A stretch of DNA of 64,000 nt from assembly GCA_023415825.1 (NCBI GenBank), contig JAEZJF010000013.1, positions 186,001-250,000 of the forward strand, read 5' to 3'. The notes below the pieces were generated by a model. The model was not told the DNA's origin. It searched no databases and saw only the letters and a program-made list of their open reading frames with translations. Origin of the DNA: Bacillota bacterium (lineage in GTDB: Bacteria > Bacillota > Clostridia > DSM-8532). Of the stretch, positions 53,875-63,074 are shown piece by piece; within the stretch, counting starts at the first letter, position 1; every line of letters starts with the position of its first letter. The translations under genes were made by a program, and so were the position numbers.

Positions 53875-56800
53875 TTACCTCCCTGCCCCTGTTTTTATAC
53901 TGAAGGCACGGGCCAGCATGTCGTCTCCGGCGAGGCCTTCAATAGATGCCTTGGCCATGGCATCAAGCATATCCTTATAATCGTTGGGCAGTACCTTCAC
54001 AAAGCGGTGCACCATCTTTGGCCAATTCTCCAAAATTTCACGTCCGATATCGGAGCCTGTATATTCGGTATGACGGCGGATCAATGTATAGAGAGTGACA
54101 ACGTCCATGGCATCAAGCTCATAAAGACCCACCATCTTTCTGTTGCATTTCCTGTTAAAATCGTCATTCTCAAGGACATAGGCTATTCCGCCCGACATTC
54201 CCGAAGCGAAGTTTTTTCCGACGGAGCCTAGTATGACGGCAATGCCGCCCGTCATATATTCACAGCCATGCTCACCCACGCCCTCGCAGACAGCCTTGGC
54301 ACCGCTGTTTCTGACACAGAAGCGCTCTCCGGCACGACCCGCCAGAAACAGCTCACCGTTAGTTGCGCCAAACAGGGCCACATTACCGCAAAGAAGGTTA
54401 TCCTCCTTGCTCCAGCCGGCTTTTTCAGGTGCCTTGACAATGATGCGCCCGCCGCTTAAGCCTTTGCCTATGTAATCATTGGCCTCCCCGGTAAGCTGAA
54501 GCTCAATACCTGTGGGGATGAAGGCTCCGAAGCTCTGTCCGGCAGTTCCTTCAAAAGCAAATTTCAGATGTCCGTCGGGAAGCTTTCCGTATTCCTTGCT
54601 TACAAAATAGCCTACCCGGGTTGCCACAGCCCTTTCGGTATTCTTAACCTTTCCCTTTACCATACCGCCGCCCGAAGCGATGAGAGATCTCACCATATCA
54701 TGGAATAGCCTGTTATGCTCTTCACTTTCGGGAATTGTATGCCAGGGCAGAGGAAGGTCTGAGGAAATTAAGGAAGAAAGATCCAGGTTCTGTGTCTTGG
54801 CAGACTGCTTCTCCTGCACCAGGGAGCTTGCACGGCCCACCATTTCATCGATGGATCGGTAGCCCAGCTCAGCCATGATCTCTCTTAAATCTTGAGCGAT
54901 GAACCTCATGAGGTTGACCACATACTCGGGCTTTCCGGTAAAACGGGCCCTTAAGGTAGGATTCTGAGTGGCGACACCCACAGGACAGGTATCCAGATTA
55001 CATACACGCATCATCACACAGCCCATGGTAACCAGAGGCAAGGTGGCAAACCCAAATTCCTCAGCACCCATCATGGCGGCTATGGCAACATCACGTCCGG
55101 TCATGAGCTTGCCGTCCACTTCAAGACGGACACGGCCTCTTAATCCGTTAGCCATTAAGGTCTGGTGGGATTCGGAAAGCCCGATCTCCCATGGCAGGCC
55201 GGCATGTTGGATACTGGTTCTGGGACTTGCTCCCGTACCGCCGTCATAACCGCTGATGAGAATGACGTCGGCCCCGCCCTTGGCAACCCCTGCTGCTATT
55301 GTGCCTACGCCTGTTTCGGAAACAAGCTTCACATTAATTCGCGCCCGGGGGTTTGAATTCTTAAGGTCAAAAATAAGCTGGGCAAGATCCTCAATGGAAT
55401 AAATGTCATGATGGGGAGGCGGGGAGATCAAGCTCACGCCGGGGGTCGAATGCCTGACCCGGGCGACCCAAGGATAAACCTTGTTTCCGGGAAGTTGGCC
55501 TCCCTCGCCGGGCTTGGCCCCCTGAGCCATTTTGATTTGAATCTCTTCTGCCGATGCCAGGTACTCGCTTGTGACACCGAAGCGTCCTGAAGCCACCTGT
55601 TTGATCTTGCTGTTTCTTATGGTTCCAAAGCGGGTGGAGGATTCACCGCCCTCACCGCTGTTACTCTTTCCGCCAATTCTGTTCATGGCCTCTGCAAGGC
55701 ATTCATGGGCCTCCTGGCTTAATGATCCATAAGACATGGCACCTGATTTAAAGCGCCTGATGATTCGCTCGACAGGCTCAACCTCATCAAGGGGAACAGA
55801 TCGTTCTTTCTTGAAGTCCAATAGGCTTCTTAAGGTCACTTGGCTCTCACTGCATATTCTTTTTTTGTACTCCTGATAGAGCGAGTAGTCATTGGTCCTG
55901 ACAGCAGTCTGAATGATATGAATGGTCTCGGGGTTGTAAAGATGTTCCTCCCCGTCGCGCTTCCATTGGAATCTTCCGCCTGAAGGAAGAGCCTGATCCA
56001 TCTCATCCAGTGCTTTTTGATGGCGATTCAGGCATTCGGCCTCAATCTCTTTAAGAGTCAGACCACCTACGCGTGTGACCGTACCGGTGAAATATTCATC
56101 TATAACATCCTGGGAGACACCCAGAGCTTCAAAAATCTGAGCCCTTATGTAGCCGTCCACACAGGAGATACCCATCTTGGACATGACTTTCAAAATACCA
56201 TGATCCACAGCATGACTATAGTTTTCAAAGGCCTTTTCTTCGGTTATACCAGAGATATGACCGCTTCGGATCATATCGGCAATGACTTCAAAAGCACCAC
56301 GCGGATAAATTGCCTTGACACCATATCCTATTAAGCAGGCTGAATGATGAACCTCACGGGGCTCAAAGCTGTCTACGATAAGGGAGCATTCACCTCTTTT
56401 TCCTTTGCGGATAAGATGGTGATGAAGGCCTGCTGAAGCCAACAAAGAGGGGAGGGGCAATAATTCCGAAGAAGCCCCCCTATCGGTCAGGATAAGGATG
56501 ACGGCTCCCTGAGAAATGGCCTCTTCCGCCTTCTGAAAGAAGCTCTCGAGTCCTTTTTTAAGGCCTTGCTCCCGTGTAAAGAGCATAGGCACTTCTACCG
56601 GCTTAAAGCCTGAGATTCCCGTTTTGAGCTTGGTATACAGAGACGGGCTGAGAATAGGAGAGTCAAGATGAATCTTGACGCAATTCTCGGCTAGATCCTG
56701 AGTAAAGTCGCAGCTTTTTCCTACGAAAACATCCATACCTGTTACAAGCTCCTCACAAATAGAGTCGATGGGAGGGTTTGTAACCTGGGCAAACAGCTGT

Positions 56801-58335
56801 TGGAAATAGTTAAATAAGGGCTGATACTGGTTTGACAATACGGCCAGGGGGGCGTCAAAGCCCATGGCCCCCACAGGATCAAGACCGCTTATTGCCATGG
56901 GCAGAACGGTATTCATCCTGTCTTCATAGGTCCAGCCAAAAAGCTTTTGCATTTGATCAATAAGGCTTTTATCGGAGATCTTAAAGGGTATCTTTGCTAT
57001 GGAGTCTGTTTTGATGCAATTTTTCTTAAGCCATTCATTCCATGGGCCTTTACAGTAGGTGGCCTTGATCTGCGCATCCTCCATGAGCTCACCGGTTTCT
57101 GTATTAAGGAGAATCATCTGATTGGGGCCAAGCTTACCCTTCCTGATGATGTCCTCGGGTGGAATATCAATAACACCGGCTTCGGAAGCCAGAATCATGC
57201 GTTGCTCCCGGGTCATTATCCAGCGGGCAGGTCTCAGGCCGTTTCTGTCGAGAACACTGCCAATAAGTCTGCCGTCAGTAAAGGTGATGGCGGCGGGACC
57301 ATCCCAGGGCGGCAGCATGCACGCTGCATATTGGTAAAACAGCCTTTGCTCCTCAGGCATGGTAGCGTCCTTGGACCAGGGGCCCGGCATCATCATCATG
57401 AGAACTTGTGGCATGGGCCGTCCCGAAAGCCATAGAAACTCAAAAAGGTTGTCAAATTTCATGGAATCACTGCCATCGGCATGAATAATGGGCAGAATTT
57501 CCTTGATTTTATCCTTCAACAAGCCGCCCAGGAGGAAATTCTCCGCTGCCGAGGTGGAGCTTTCTACACCACGGAGTGTGTTGATCTCTCCGTTATGTGC
57601 TATGTACCGGCAAGGCTGGGCTCTGCTCCAACTGGGGAAGGTGTTGGTTGAATAGCGTGAATGCACCATGGCCAGGGCGGATTTAAAGTCACTGTCACCA
57701 AGATCAGGATAGAAATCCTGAAGCTGCCACGCGTGCATCATGCCCTTATATATGATGATTTTATGAGAAAGGCTTGCCACATAAACATCTTGGCCTGCCT
57801 GTTCGGTCGCTTTTTCAATCAGTCTGCGCAGGACATAAGAGGCTACATTCATGGAGTTCTCATCATGAGCACCCTGGTATGCGATGAAAAACTGGCTTAC
57901 CCAGGGAGCGGAGATTCTGGCCCCGTTGCCGCAAGCATGGAGATTGACGGGAACGGAACGAATGCCTAATAAATGATGACCATTGGCCTTAATGATTTCA
58001 GAAATCAACGTTTCAGAGGTTGATCTTTTTTCCTGATCGCGGCTTAAAAAAATCTGGGCAACCGCATATAATCCCTCTTCTGGGAGATTGAAATCAACAC
58101 TTTTTCTGAAAAAAGCGTCAGGGATCTGGGTCAGAATTCCTGCACCGTCTCCGGTATCAGGATCTGAGCCCGCACCACCACGGTGGTTGAGACGATTTAA
58201 AACTTCCAGAGCATCCTTGATAATAGAGTGGGACTTAACGCCCAGTGCGTGGGCAACAAATCCGGTACCGCAGTTATCATGCTCAAATTCGGGACGCCAT
58301 AGAGGCGCAATTTTTTGTGGTTGTTGCTGGTCCAT
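53875..58335 (-). CDS. gltB: Glutamate synthase large subunit
   Basis: About 1,486 residues. Glutamine amidotransferase domain with its nucleophile in DNCGTGFVAHALG. The enzyme normally cleaves a propeptide to expose this Cys, and about 20 residues precede it here. The FMN synthase domain has GGKSNSGEGGE and the [3Fe-4S] Cys group CVMMRVCNLDTCPVG, and the C-terminal GXGXG domain has GLSGGRIIVKAPEK. It transfers amide nitrogen to 2-oxoglutarate. GTG 58344 and ATG 58335 are both possible; the ATG has better spacing. It lies 78 bases after the ANTAR gene. Confidence 0.96.
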   Translation of the reverse strand: MDQQQPQKIAPLWRPEFEHDNCGTGFVAHALGVKSHSIIKDALEVLNRLNHRGGAGSDPDTGDGAGILTQIPDAFFRKSVDFNLPEEGLYAVAQIFLSRDQEKRSTSETLISEIIKANGHHLLGIRSVPVNLHACGNGARISAPWVSQFFIAYQGAHDENSMNVASYVLRRLIEKATEQAGQDVYVASLSHKIIIYKGMMHAWQLQDFYPDLGDSDFKSALAMVHSRYSTNTFPSWSRAQPCRYIAHNGEINTLRGVESSTSAAENFLLGGLLKDKIKEILPIIHADGSDSMKFDNLFEFLWLSGRPMPQVLMMMMPGPWSKDATMPEEQRLFYQYAACMLPPWDGPAAITFTDGRLIGSVLDRNGLRPARWIMTREQRMILASEAGVIDIPPEDIIRKGKLGPNQMILLNTETGELMEDAQIKATYCKGPWNEWLKKNCIKTDSIAKIPFKISDKSLIDQMQKLFGWTYEDRMNTVLPMAISGLDPVGAMGFDAPLAVLSNQYQPLFNYFQQLFAQVTNPPIDSICEELVTGMDVFVGKSCDFTQDLAENCVKIHLDSPILSPSLYTKLKTGISGFKPVEVPMLFTREQGLKKGLESFFQKAEEAISQGAVILILTDRGASSELLPLPSLLASAGLHHHLIRKGKRGECSLIVDSFEPREVHHSACLIGYGVKAIYPRGAFEVIADMIRSGHISGITEEKAFENYSHAVDHGILKVMSKMGISCVDGYIRAQIFEALGVSQDVIDEYFTGTVTRVGGLTLKEIEAECLNRHQKALDEMDQALPSGGRFQWKRDGEEHLYNPETIHIIQTAVRTNDYSLYQEYKKRICSESQVTLRSLLDFKKERSVPLDEVEPVERIIRRFKSGAMSYGSLSQEAHECLAEAMNRIGGKSNSGEGGESSTRFGTIRNSKIKQVASGRFGVTSEYLASAEEIQIKMAQGAKPGEGGQLPGNKVYPWVARVRHSTPGVSLISPPPHHDIYSIEDLAQLIFDLKNSNPRARINVKLVSETGVGTIAAGVAKGGADVILISGYDGGTGASPRTSIQHAGLPWEIGLSESHQTLMANGLRGRVRLEVDGKLMTGRDVAIAAMMGAEEFGFATLPLVTMGCVMMRVCNLDTCPVGVATQNPTLRARFTGKPEYVVNLMRFIAQDLREIMAELGYRSIDEMVGRASSLVQEKQSAKTQNLDLSSLISSDLPLPWHTIPESEEHNRLFHDMVRSLIASGGGMVKGKVKNTERAVATRVGYFVSKEYGKLPDGHLKFAFEGTAGQSFGAFIPTGIELQLTGEANDYIGKGLSGGRIIVKAPEKAGWSKEDNLLCGNVALFGATNGELFLAGRAGERFCVRNSGAKAVCEGVGEHGCEYMTGGIAVILGSVGKNFASGMSGGIAYVLENDDFNRKCNRKMVGLYELDAMDVVTLYTLIRRHTEYTGSDIGREILENWPKMVHRFVKVLPNDYKDMLDAMAKASIEGLAGDDMLARAFSIKTGAGR

Positions 58336-58413
58336 TTGTTTCACCTACCTAAAAAATTTAGTTCCTTAGGGATCGAAATTTAACTTCCGATTGCTCCTTT
58401 GTTGTGTCATTTA

Positions 58414-59001
58414 TTAAGAGTCTTTCTTTCCATATTCCTTAATGACGGTCTCAGCCACATCCTGCAAAGGCCTTCCTGAATCCATACTCTGCTTTTGGAG
58501 GTATCGCCAGGCGTCGGACTCGGTCATATTCAATTTATGCATGAGCAGTGTTTTGGCCTTCTCGGCAATAGCCCGGCGCTTTAAATCCGTTTTGAGCTTC
58601 TGAGCCTCTTGGGTAATGCATTGGATCCTGTCCCGATATTGGAGAATAAGATCAATGGAGGTTAGGAGCGATTGTGGAGTCACAGGTCTTGGCAGGCACA
58701 CGATGTCATTGGCACCTGCATTGTTTCTGACATAATTAATCTGCTCGGGTGGGGTAAGCATAAGAACCGAACAGGCCTGCTGGGATAATAGGTCATTGGC
58801 AAATGTCAGGCCAGGCATATCCGAGAGCGTGAAACCCACAATGGCTATATCAATATGACTTAACCCTGCCACTCTCAATGCTTGCATTCCTGAGGTGCAG
58901 CTGTCGATGAGGGAATAGCCCCGGGGAGTCAGAATATTTTTTATTTGTTCTATTGACTCCCGCTGCCTAAGCGCGAGTAAGATGCTGCAGCTCGTATCCA
59001 C
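58414..59001 (-). CDS. ANTAR-domain RNA-binding antitermination regulator (NasT/NitR-like)
   Basis: 195 residues: a CheY-like receiver (1-120), a short coiled coil and a C-terminal ANTAR domain (AEKAKTLLMHKLNMTESDAW, LQDVAETVIKEYG). ANTAR domains bind paired RNA hairpins with six-base loops and stop terminators from forming. The receiver looks degenerate: the phospho-Asp position reads IAIVGFTLSDMPG, with Gly where Asp is expected, and the usual acidic pair near the N-terminus is RQRE. So phosphorylation is unlikely. It sits between glnA and gltB as in Clostridium saccharobutylicum nitR. It starts at GTG 59001 behind GAGGA. Confidence 0.93.
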   Translation of the reverse strand: MDTSCSILLALRQRESIEQIKNILTPRGYSLIDSCTSGMQALRVAGLSHIDIAIVGFTLSDMPGLTFANDLLSQQACSVLMLTPPEQINYVRNNAGANDIVCLPRPVTPQSLLTSIDLILQYRDRIQCITQEAQKLKTDLKRRAIAEKAKTLLMHKLNMTESDAWRYLQKQSMDSGRPLQDVAETVIKEYGKKDS

Positions 59002-59092
59002 AGTAAATCCTCACTTTCCGATGCATCCGTACTGCATAAATTCTTGTGAGTAATGAAACGACGAATGCAGTTAAGGTTGTTGCGCTGCAACT

Positions 59093-60427
59093 TTAATAGC
59101 GGTACAAATACTGATCGATCTCCCAGTTGTGAACGAAGGACTTGTATTCATCCCACTCTTGACGTTTTGCCGTTATATAGCGGGTAGCGGCATGGTCACC
59201 CAGCGTATCCAGAATGAGCTGATCCTTCTCAAGCTCGTTCAAGGCCTCGTTCAAGTTCTCGGGTAGTCGTTCAATTAATAATGATTTTCTATCATCGTCG
59301 CTCAGGGTATAGATATTGCGTTCGACAGCGGCAGGGGGCTTCAATCCTCTCTTAATTCCATCCAATCCTGCTGCCAGTATAACGGCAAAGGTCAAATAAG
59401 GGTTACAAGCGGGATCAGGGTTTCGCAGTTCAATTCGTGTTGCCTCACCCTTAACCGCGGGAATACGGATAAGAGGACTTCTGTTTCTGGTTGCCCAGGT
59501 GATGTTTATAGGAGCTTCATAACCCGAAACCAGACGCTTGTAGGAGTTTACAATAGGGTTGGAAACAGCGGTTATAGCCTTGATATGAGCCATGATTCCG
59601 GCCATAAAGCTATAGGCCTCCTGGGAAAGCCCCAGACTGTCGGTTGGGTCGCAAAATACATTTATGCCGTCACGGGAAAGCGAAAGATTGGTATGGAGAC
59701 CGCTTCCGCTCATTCCTGTTATAGGCTTCGGCATGAAGGTTGCGGCCAGGCCGTGGCGACGGGCGACTGTTTTAACCACTATCTTAAAGGACATTAACTT
59801 ATCTGCTGACCTTAGCGCATCGTCGTAACGGAAGTCGATTTCATGCTGGCCGTTGGCCACTTCATGGTGGGAGGCTTCAACATCGAAACCCATTTCCTCA
59901 AGCGTCAGACAAATATCGCGTCTGGCATCCTCACCCAGATCCAGCGGACTTAAGTCAAAATAGCTTCCATGGTCATGGGTGAGAGTGGTCGGCTTTCCGG
60001 CTTCATCGGTATGAAAAAGAAAGAATTCACATTCGGGGCCGACATTTAAGCTATAGCCCATTTTGGCAGCTTCCTTTGTCGCTCTTTTCAGAATATAACG
60101 GGGATCTCCCTCAAAAGGCGTGCCGTCAGGCTTATATACATCGCAGATAAATCTGGCAACTCGGCCGTTTTGTGGGCGCCAGGGATAAATAATAAAGGTA
60201 TCTGCATCAGGATAGAGCATCATATCGGATTCTTCTATACGTGCAAAGCCGTCAATAGAGGAGCCATCCAGCATATATTGGTTTTCCAGAGCCTGATTTA
60301 AATGATCCACAGTGATGGCGAGGTTTTTTGACATGCCGAAAAGATCGGTGAACTGAAGACGGACAAATTTTACATCATTTTCTTTAGCAAGACGTATGAT
60401 TTTTTCATGATCGAGATCATAATTCAT
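59093..60427 (-). CDS. glnA: Glutamine synthetase type I (alpha group)
   Basis: 444 residues, the length of the Firmicute GSI-alpha group without the adenylylation loop. Visible are the family motifs QYMLDGSSIDGFARIEESDM, NVGPECEFFLF, ASHHEVANGQHEIDFRYDDA, GSGLHTNLSL and NPYLTFAVILAAGLDGI. AAGGAG precedes ATG 60427. It is followed by the ANTAR gene and gltBD, giving one GS-GOGAT transcript. It has its own promoter and leader attenuator. Confidence 0.97.
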   Translation of the reverse strand: MNYDLDHEKIIRLAKENDVKFVRLQFTDLFGMSKNLAITVDHLNQALENQYMLDGSSIDGFARIEESDMMLYPDADTFIIYPWRPQNGRVARFICDVYKPDGTPFEGDPRYILKRATKEAAKMGYSLNVGPECEFFLFHTDEAGKPTTLTHDHGSYFDLSPLDLGEDARRDICLTLEEMGFDVEASHHEVANGQHEIDFRYDDALRSADKLMSFKIVVKTVARRHGLAATFMPKPITGMSGSGLHTNLSLSRDGINVFCDPTDSLGLSQEAYSFMAGIMAHIKAITAVSNPIVNSYKRLVSGYEAPINITWATRNRSPLIRIPAVKGEATRIELRNPDPACNPYLTFAVILAAGLDGIKRGLKPPAAVERNIYTLSDDDRKSLLIERLPENLNEALNELEKDQLILDTLGDHAATRYITAKRQEWDEYKSFVHNWEIDQYLYRY

Positions 60428-60442
60428 AACATTTGCTCCTTT

Positions 60443-60515
60443 GCAAAATAAATTAAGGCGTTCTCAGAACAGACATACATATAAAGTATACCCACCCAAG
60501 AACGCCTTTGTTCCT
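60443..60515 (-). terminator. glnA leader attenuator with ANTAR-type hairpin
   Basis: On the minus strand AGGAAC-AAAGGC-GTTCTT (60498-60515) forms a hairpin with a six-base loop (A1, G4). It overlaps the 5' arm of the terminator AAGGCGTTCT...AGAACGCCTT (60455-60508), which is followed by AATTTATTTT. Confidence 0.8.
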
Positions 60516-60543
60516 AACAGTTTTGAATTATTAAAAATCTAAA

Positions 60544-60592
60544 CTTGCATCTTTTAATGAAATTATAGCACAAAAGCCCCTAAAAATGCAAG
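60544..60592 (-). promoter_or_regulatory. glnA promoter with flanking inverted repeat
   Basis: Minus strand TTGCAT (60586-60591), 18 bases, TATAAT (60562-60567). CTTGCAT (60586-60592) and ATGCAAG (60544-60550) form an inverted repeat around the promoter. The stretch from here to asnB (60600-60725) holds no gene I can support. Confidence 0.7.
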
Positions 60593-60725
60593 AGTGAATT
60601 TTCAAAACTTCATATTCGTTGATATCATTGTTTTTTTACTTTTTCTTAAGTATAAGAGTAAACGGTAAGGCCTCAAATTCATTTTCCAGCATAATCAGCA
60701 TGCGGTCAAGAATAAAATTTTTGGG

Positions 60726-62570
60726 TCATACATTGATTTTAACCCTATACTCCCTAAGCCACACATCTACCTGAATAAGCCAGGCAAAAAGCTGCGGAAG
60801 AGCCATGAGCTGGCCGAACCAGGGGTGGCCTGCTTCATCATTGCTGTTGATGAGCTCTGACAAAACTTTTTTGTTAATAAGGGGAAGCAGGGGTGAGCTT
60901 CCATCTGCCAGGATGCCTGAAAGCCATTCTTTCACTGCCTTTGTATAGGATGGATGATGGGTTTTGGGATAGGGACTTTTTTTACGCCAGAGGATATCCT
61001 GAGGAAGTGTGCCCTCCATGGATTTTCGTAAGATCCCCTTTTCACGCCCTTCAAGCATTTTTAGCGCCCAAGGAATATTCCAAACATACTGTACAAGCCT
61101 ATAATCACAAAATGGAACACGTACCTCAAGGCCATTGGCCATACTCATGCGGTCCTTCCGATCCAGAAGCGTTGTCATAAACCAGGTGATATTGAGATAA
61201 AAAATCTCACGTCTTCTGGCCTCAGTCACACTTTCACCCATAAGCCGGGGAACCTGGGCTAAGGTTTCTTCATATCTCTTTTTTACGTATTCATGAGGAG
61301 TTATGACCTCTAAAAGCTCGGGAGATAGTACCTTCAGACGTTCATCCAAGGTTCTTGCCCAGGGAAAGGTAGGGGCTTTAAAGAATTCTTCGTGATGGAA
61401 CCAGGGGTAGCCTCCAAAGATTTCATCGGCGCACTCACCACTTAAGGCCACGGTCGCAGCTTTCTTAACTTCCCGACAGAATAGCAGAAGCGAGGAATCC
61501 ACATCGGCCATGCCCGGAAAGTCACGCGCCAGAACGGAATCCTTCAAAGCTGCTACCAGCTCAGGGGTATCTATGGTGCAGGTATGATGGGATGTCTTAA
61601 AATCATCCGACATGCGTTTTATATAAGGGGCGTCGGGTGTAGGTTGAAAGAGGGAAGGCTTAAAAAATTTATCATTATCAAGATAGTCTATTGAGAAAGT
61701 GTTGAGCTGTCCCATTTCAGAAGCACCAAAGTCATTGGCAGCAACAGCGGTAATGATGCTGGAATCCAGACCGCCCGATAAGAAGGTGCAAAGAGGAACA
61801 TCAGCCACCAGTTGGCGCTTAACCGCATCCTTGACAAGCCATGAAATCTTTTCGATGGTATCAATGGGAGAATCGGTATGGGGAGCGCTTTCTAAAGCCC
61901 AATAGCACGTCTCATGAATGCCGTCGGAGTCAAAGAGGATGGAGTGGGCAGGCTTGACTTCATGAACGTCATGATAGATACCGTGTCCGGGTGTTCGGGC
62001 CGGACAAAGGGTAAAAATTTCAGAAAGACCTTCTGTTTTAAGAAGCGGCTTTATTAGAGGGTGCTTAAGGAGCGTTTTCAATTCTGAGCCAAAAATGAGG
62101 TCACCTTTGACCATACTATAGAATAAGGGCTTAACACCAAAGTGATCACGAGCCAAAAAGAGGCTCTGATCTTTTTCACTCCATACACCAAAAGCATAAA
62201 TGCCGTTCAGGTGGTGAACACATTGCGTTCCCCATTCCATGTAGGCCGTAAGCAGAACCTCCGTATCGGAATGGCTTTCAAAGGAGTAGCCCTTTGCCGT
62301 CAGAATTTTTTTCAAATCCTCTGAGTTGTATAACTCTCCATTATAGATGATGACATAAGGATGATTTCCCTTTTCCCGTACCATGGGCTGTGCCCCTCCT
62401 GCCGGGTCAACCACCGACAGCCTTCTATGGGCCAAAAGTGCATGGGAGGATACCCATTCTCCATGATCATCAGGTCCTCTGTTTTTTAATGTTTCAGACA
62501 TTCCTGCAAGAATACCCTCTTGAGAAGAAATATCGTGCTTAAAATTGATCCAGCCAGCAATTCCACACAT
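60726..62570 (-). CDS. asnB: Asparagine synthetase (glutamine-hydrolysing)
   Basis: 614 residues. The class II glutaminase needs Cys as residue 2, which fixes the start at ATG 62570 (MCGIAGWINF), nine bases after GGAGGG; the frame opens three codons earlier. NGELYNSEDLK and the synthetase ATP motif FLSGGLDSSIITAVA are intact. It converts aspartate and glutamine to asparagine and glutamate. It duplicates the tRNA-dependent Asn route given by aspS-gatCAB. It has its own leader attenuator. Confidence 0.95.
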   Translation of the reverse strand: MCGIAGWINFKHDISSQEGILAGMSETLKNRGPDDHGEWVSSHALLAHRRLSVVDPAGGAQPMVREKGNHPYVIIYNGELYNSEDLKKILTAKGYSFESHSDTEVLLTAYMEWGTQCVHHLNGIYAFGVWSEKDQSLFLARDHFGVKPLFYSMVKGDLIFGSELKTLLKHPLIKPLLKTEGLSEIFTLCPARTPGHGIYHDVHEVKPAHSILFDSDGIHETCYWALESAPHTDSPIDTIEKISWLVKDAVKRQLVADVPLCTFLSGGLDSSIITAVAANDFGASEMGQLNTFSIDYLDNDKFFKPSLFQPTPDAPYIKRMSDDFKTSHHTCTIDTPELVAALKDSVLARDFPGMADVDSSLLLFCREVKKAATVALSGECADEIFGGYPWFHHEEFFKAPTFPWARTLDERLKVLSPELLEVITPHEYVKKRYEETLAQVPRLMGESVTEARRREIFYLNITWFMTTLLDRKDRMSMANGLEVRVPFCDYRLVQYVWNIPWALKMLEGREKGILRKSMEGTLPQDILWRKKSPYPKTHHPSYTKAVKEWLSGILADGSSPLLPLINKKVLSELINSNDEAGHPWFGQLMALPQLFAWLIQVDVWLREYRVKINV

Positions 62571-62636
62571 AATTCTCATCCCTCCATATGATTTTACTGT
62601 AAAAGGCCATTGTCAAATTTGTTCTCGAACCAAACC

Positions 62637-62695
62637 AAAAAAGCGCACGGATATAATCCGACGCCTTTGCCGCGTGGAGCTTTTTAGAACTCCAC
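62637..62695 (-). terminator. asnB leader attenuator with ANTAR-type hairpin
   Basis: On the minus strand a hairpin GTGGAG...CTCCAC (62674-62695) comes first. Then CGGC-AAAGGC-GTCG (62659-62672), a short stem with a six-base loop (A1, G4), overlaps the terminator GCGTCGGA-TTATA-TCCGTGCGC followed by six T (62637-62665). Confidence 0.75.
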
Positions 62696-62696
62696 A

Positions 62697-62732
62697 TCTA
62701 CTATTATATGTAGAAGAAATCAAGGGTTTCCA
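62697..62732 (-). promoter_or_regulatory. asnB promoter, -10 inside a small palindrome
   Basis: Minus strand TGGAAA (62727-62732), 18 bases, TATAAT (62703-62708). The -10 sits within TCTAC...GTAGA (62697-62714). The -35 is weak. Confidence 0.5.
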
Positions 62733-62975
62733 TGAAAGGTTACAAGCTAAAGAAAGAGATGCCAAAACGCATAGAATCCCATTCTCATAAATGTGCGCTA
62801 TCAAGTGATTTTTAGAATTGAAAAGAGGAATTTGAAGAGTTAAAAAATTAACAAATGCTGTTCTTTCATTATAATAATAACCAATTATGAGCTGAAAAAC
62901 AATACGCGAATTCACCTAAATATTAAGACTTTTATTATATGAAACGGCGAACTTTATTTATTATGCCGGTTAGAA

Positions 62976-63004
62976 TTGATGAATATCCCGGGAAAATGTA
63001 TACT
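62976..63004 (+). promoter_or_regulatory. Possible rnfC promoter
   Basis: TTGATG (62976-62981), 17 bases, TATACT (62999-63004), about 70 bases before the start codon. The -10 overlaps an AT-rich inverted repeat ATGTATA...TATACAT (62997-63023). The rest of the asnB-rnfC gap (62733-62975) shows nothing else I can support. Confidence 0.5.
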
Positions 63005-63074
63005 GAATACATAATATATACATTTCTCAATTTGACCACGTTTTTAATTTTATAGGATCATTGGAGTTGATTTA

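Noticed and set aside
53875..58335. Many plus-strand frames of 60-160 codons opposite gltB
   Set aside because: All are antisense shadows of gltB without ribosome sites or domain motifs.
60620..60725. In-frame continuation after the asnB TGA (PKNFILDRMLIMLENEF...), as read-through or selenocysteine
   Set aside because: AsnB already has its usual length and end; no SECIS-like hairpin is visible. Probably a chance frame or a gene remnant.
62997..63023. AT-rich palindrome before rnfC as a Rex operator
   Set aside because: It does not match the Rex consensus (TTGTTAA-N4-TTAACAA); left as an unassigned inverted repeat.
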